Of a DNA stretch of 43,551 nucleotides, positions 41,880 through 43,551 are shown one piece after another (within the stretch, counting starts at the first letter, position 1; the number at the start of each line of letters is the position of its first letter). The stretch spans positions 1 to 43,551 of the forward strand of contig JAWLEI010000018.1 in assembly GCA_041686195.1 (NCBI GenBank). The letters run 5' to 3'. This stretch comes from Desulfovermiculus sp041686195. Its GTDB lineage: Bacteria > Desulfobacterota > Desulfovibrionia > Desulfovibrionales > Desulfothermaceae. A program made the translations under genes and the position numbers. Below the pieces are notes generated by a model, which did no database searches, was not told the origin of the DNA, and was given only the letters and a program-made list of their open reading frames with translations.

Positions 41880-42770
41880 TTAGAGCCGAGCCATCTCCAG
41901 CAGGGCCTTTCTGGTAAGCACTCCGGCCATATCCCGACGGTATTCGGCGCTGGCCCGCACATCGCTTATCGGGCTTACTTCTTTCCTGGCCTGGGTCGCA
42001 GCCTGGTCTATCAGCTCTGAAGTCAGCTCCTGGCCCCGAACCAATTCCTCTGTGCCCAAAGCCCGGATCGGAGTGGGGGCCACGGCCCCGAAAGCCAGGC
42101 ACAGCTCCTGGCACCTACTGCTCTCCATGCACGCCTTGATGGCCATGGAAATAACAGAAATTGTAAACGCCCTGCGCAGTCCCATCTTGCGCCGATAGGT
42201 GTATTCACTCCCCTTCAAAGCTGGAAAACGAATGCTGGTAAGCAGCTGACCTGCCTGGCATGCACATCGGCCCGGACCCTGAAAAAAATCAGTTAAAGGC
42301 ATGGCCTGAAAGGTTCCTTCAAAATCCACAATGATCGCTTCAGCCTCCAAGGCCAGAAGTGGCGGAGCAGTATCCGCGGCTGGCGAGGCAGTGCATAAGT
42401 TGCCCCCAATGGTCGCGCTGTTTCTGACCTGCAAGGAGGCCATGTCCTGTACTGCTTCAGCCAACAGGAGGGCATGTTCTCTGATCACCGGAGATCGAAT
42501 GATATCCGCCAGGCGGGTGGCCGCTCCTATACGCACATTGCCGTCTTCCAGATCAATGCCCTGGAGTTCGGGCAAGTCCCGGACATCGATGACCCGGACT
42601 CCGTCCGGATAGGACCACACCCCTTTGCGCAGACCGGGAATAAAGTCCGTGCCTCCAGCCACCAGGGTCCAGGGATCCTTTTCCCGCATGAGTTGCAAAG
42701 CCCCGCTCAGCTCTCCGGGTCGGTGGTAGGTAAGGCGGGGGAGGGCTCTGGAGCCGATAAACGTTTGCAT
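41880..42770 (-). CDS. Xanthine dehydrogenase/CO dehydrogenase-type FAD-binding subunit
   Basis: This 296-residue medium subunit carries FAD between the 2Fe-2S subunit and NAD or another acceptor. FAD-binding motifs are LVAGGTDFIPGL and the ATIGGNLCTASPAADTAPPL segment. The C-terminal CO-dehydrogenase flavoprotein domain is complete. I chose the ATG at 42770 because GGAGG lies seven bases upstream. It is 180 bases after the 2Fe-2S subunit gene. The catalytic molybdopterin subunit is absent from the window, so the substrate class (purine, aldehyde or other) cannot be set. Confidence 0.92.
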   Translation of the reverse strand: MQTFIGSRALPRLTYHRPGELSGALQLMREKDPWTLVAGGTDFIPGLRKGVWSYPDGVRVIDVRDLPELQGIDLEDGNVRIGAATRLADIIRSPVIREHALLLAEAVQDMASLQVRNSATIGGNLCTASPAADTAPPLLALEAEAIIVDFEGTFQAMPLTDFFQGPGRCACQAGQLLTSIRFPALKGSEYTYRRKMGLRRAFTISVISMAIKACMESSRCQELCLAFGAVAPTPIRALGTEELVRGQELTSELIDQAATQARKEVSPISDVRASAEYRRDMAGVLTRKALLEMARL

Positions 42771-42874
42771 GACAGTGCCTCCATGAATCAATTTTTTTAT
42801 AGCCTTTCCGGGGCACCGAATGTCCCGGAAACTCGTACCGCGTCAATCGCACGGTGTTGGTTTTCTTTCTTCGT

Positions 42875-42910
42875 CCCCCCTCGAGAGGTCTGGGGGGTGT
42901 TTCTCTTTTT
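42875..42910 (+). other. GC hairpin with T-run, antisense to the hydroxylase genes
   Basis: CCCCCC (42875-42880) pairs with GGGGGG (42892-42897), then TGTTTCTCTTTTT follows on the plus strand. It lies between the 2Fe-2S and FAD subunit genes and is oriented as a plus-strand terminator. On the minus strand it is a hairpin in the intergenic leader. No plus-strand gene was found nearby. Confidence 0.35.
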
Positions 42911-42951
42911 GCGACATTAAGGCATAACAATACACTAGGGTCTTGCCCCTT

Positions 42952-43434
42952 TTACCACCACTTACCTGCATCTTTTTCTTTTTTGGCCGCCTGCACTGAT
43001 TTGACGATATTTACATAACCTGTGCACCGGCACATATGTCCCTCCAGACTCTTGCGCACTTGGCTGTCTTGAAGATCCTGGTTCTCATTCAGGACAGAAT
43101 AAGAAGTCATGAGGATACCGGAAGTGCAGAATCCACATTGGAACCCGTGGTTGTCTATAAATGACTGCATCAAAGGATGAAGCTCGTCGTCCCTGGTCAG
43201 TCCTTCTGAGGTGGTTATGGTTTGCCCATTGACAGCGGCAGCCAGGATGAGACAGCTATTTACGGGCTCGTTGTTCAGAAGAACGGTACAGGCCCCGCAC
43301 TCTCCTTCCCCGCAGCTTCGACGGACGCTGTTGAGGTGCAGTTCATCGCGCAAAACATCGAGCAGAGTGCAATGGGTCTCTACCTGGAGGCGATGCTCTT
43401 GCCCATTAATTGTTAAAGTAATATTTTGTCTCAT
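42952..43434 (-). CDS. Xanthine dehydrogenase/CO dehydrogenase-type 2Fe-2S subunit
   Basis: This 160-residue small subunit holds two 2Fe-2S clusters. The plant-type cluster motif is CGEGECGACTVLLN with a fourth cysteine in NSCLILA; the second is QCGFCTSGIL with HMCRCTGY. It passes electrons from the molybdopterin site to FAD. I chose the ATG at 43434, preceded by AGGAGA; an upstream codon at 43458 adds residues outside the family. The 117 bases to the window end show no gene, so any catalytic subunit must lie beyond the window. Confidence 0.94.
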   Translation of the reverse strand: MRQNITLTINGQEHRLQVETHCTLLDVLRDELHLNSVRRSCGEGECGACTVLLNNEPVNSCLILAAAVNGQTITTSEGLTRDDELHPLMQSFIDNHGFQCGFCTSGILMTSYSVLNENQDLQDSQVRKSLEGHMCRCTGYVNIVKSVQAAKKEKDAGKWW

Positions 43435-43551
43435 ATCTTTCTCCTGTACGACCAACAAGGTTGTGATGCCATGATAACCAAGAGGGGGGCATCTCGTAAG
43501 CTCTTGATTAAAATCTCAAGTTTCATCCTGAATCACTTTTGGCGGCCTCTT

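Noticed and set aside
1..43551. tRNA, rRNA, CRISPR arrays, insertion sequences and prophage genes
   Set aside because: None was found by reading both strands; no repeat-spacer pattern, transposase or integrase was seen.

Overview
This 43.5 kb window looks like chromosomal DNA from a strictly anaerobic, Gram-negative deltaproteobacterium, most likely in the sulfate-reducing order Desulfovibrionales. The evidence is gene content only: a lysS-lol-bamA-skp-lpxD-fabZ-lpxA outer-membrane operon, a class I hybrid cluster protein, a corrinoid-type Fe-S/DUF3786 protein, a B12-binding/radical SAM/DUF2344 fusion and a TRAP transporter. The genus cannot be fixed without a search. No rRNA, tRNA, CRISPR array, insertion sequence or phage module was recognised, and no contig-end structure is visible.

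Layout. 181-3030 (minus): dctPQM TRAP uptake operon. 3238-8427 (minus): three tightly packed genes for a DUF2334 deacetylase-like protein, a PHP-glycosyltransferase fusion and a VTT-membrane/sulfotransferase fusion, probably a glycolipid or polysaccharide modification pathway. 8452-9217: decayed DNA with remnants of a response regulator, a histidine kinase and an unknown gene. 9218-10675 (plus): a receiver and a sigma-54 AAA+ activator in the same frame, separated by one stop codon. 10745-12998 (plus): a LOG-family protein and a PilZ protein whose C-terminal part is AT-rich and kinase-like. 13027-14422 (minus): cvpA-mazG. 14576-17651 (plus): an Sm-like small protein and a radical SAM fusion. 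17691-18239 (minus): a universal stress protein.

18621-27642 (plus) is one dense operon: lysS, lolC/E, lolD, bamA, skp/ompH, lpxD, fabZ, lpxA. It covers lipid A acylation, outer-membrane protein assembly and lipoprotein release. Several genes overlap by 1 to 14 bases. A convergent zinc-finger/J-domain gene follows. 28774-30474 (plus) is hcp, behind a palindromic HcpR/Crp-type operator and followed by a strong terminator. 30821-31228 (minus) is a TrmO-like methyltransferase. 31357-37096 (plus) is a complete RND efflux system in the order outer-membrane lipoprotein, adaptor, inner-membrane pump. 37359-38177 (plus) is the Fe-S/DUF3786 protein. The rest is on the minus strand: a hybrid sensor kinase, a carboxymuconolactone decarboxylase-like protein, a histidine phosphatase, and FAD and 2Fe-2S subunits of a molybdenum hydroxylase whose catalytic subunit is not in the window.

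The most notable points are the 3238-8427 cluster with its two unusual fusions, the NtrC-type regulator split by a single stop, the two-component remnants beside it, the chimeric PilZ protein, the extra N-terminal domain on BamA, the cysteine-rich GAF domain of the sensor kinase, and a three-copy hairpin repeat family around hcp/trmO and upstream of the DUF3786 gene.
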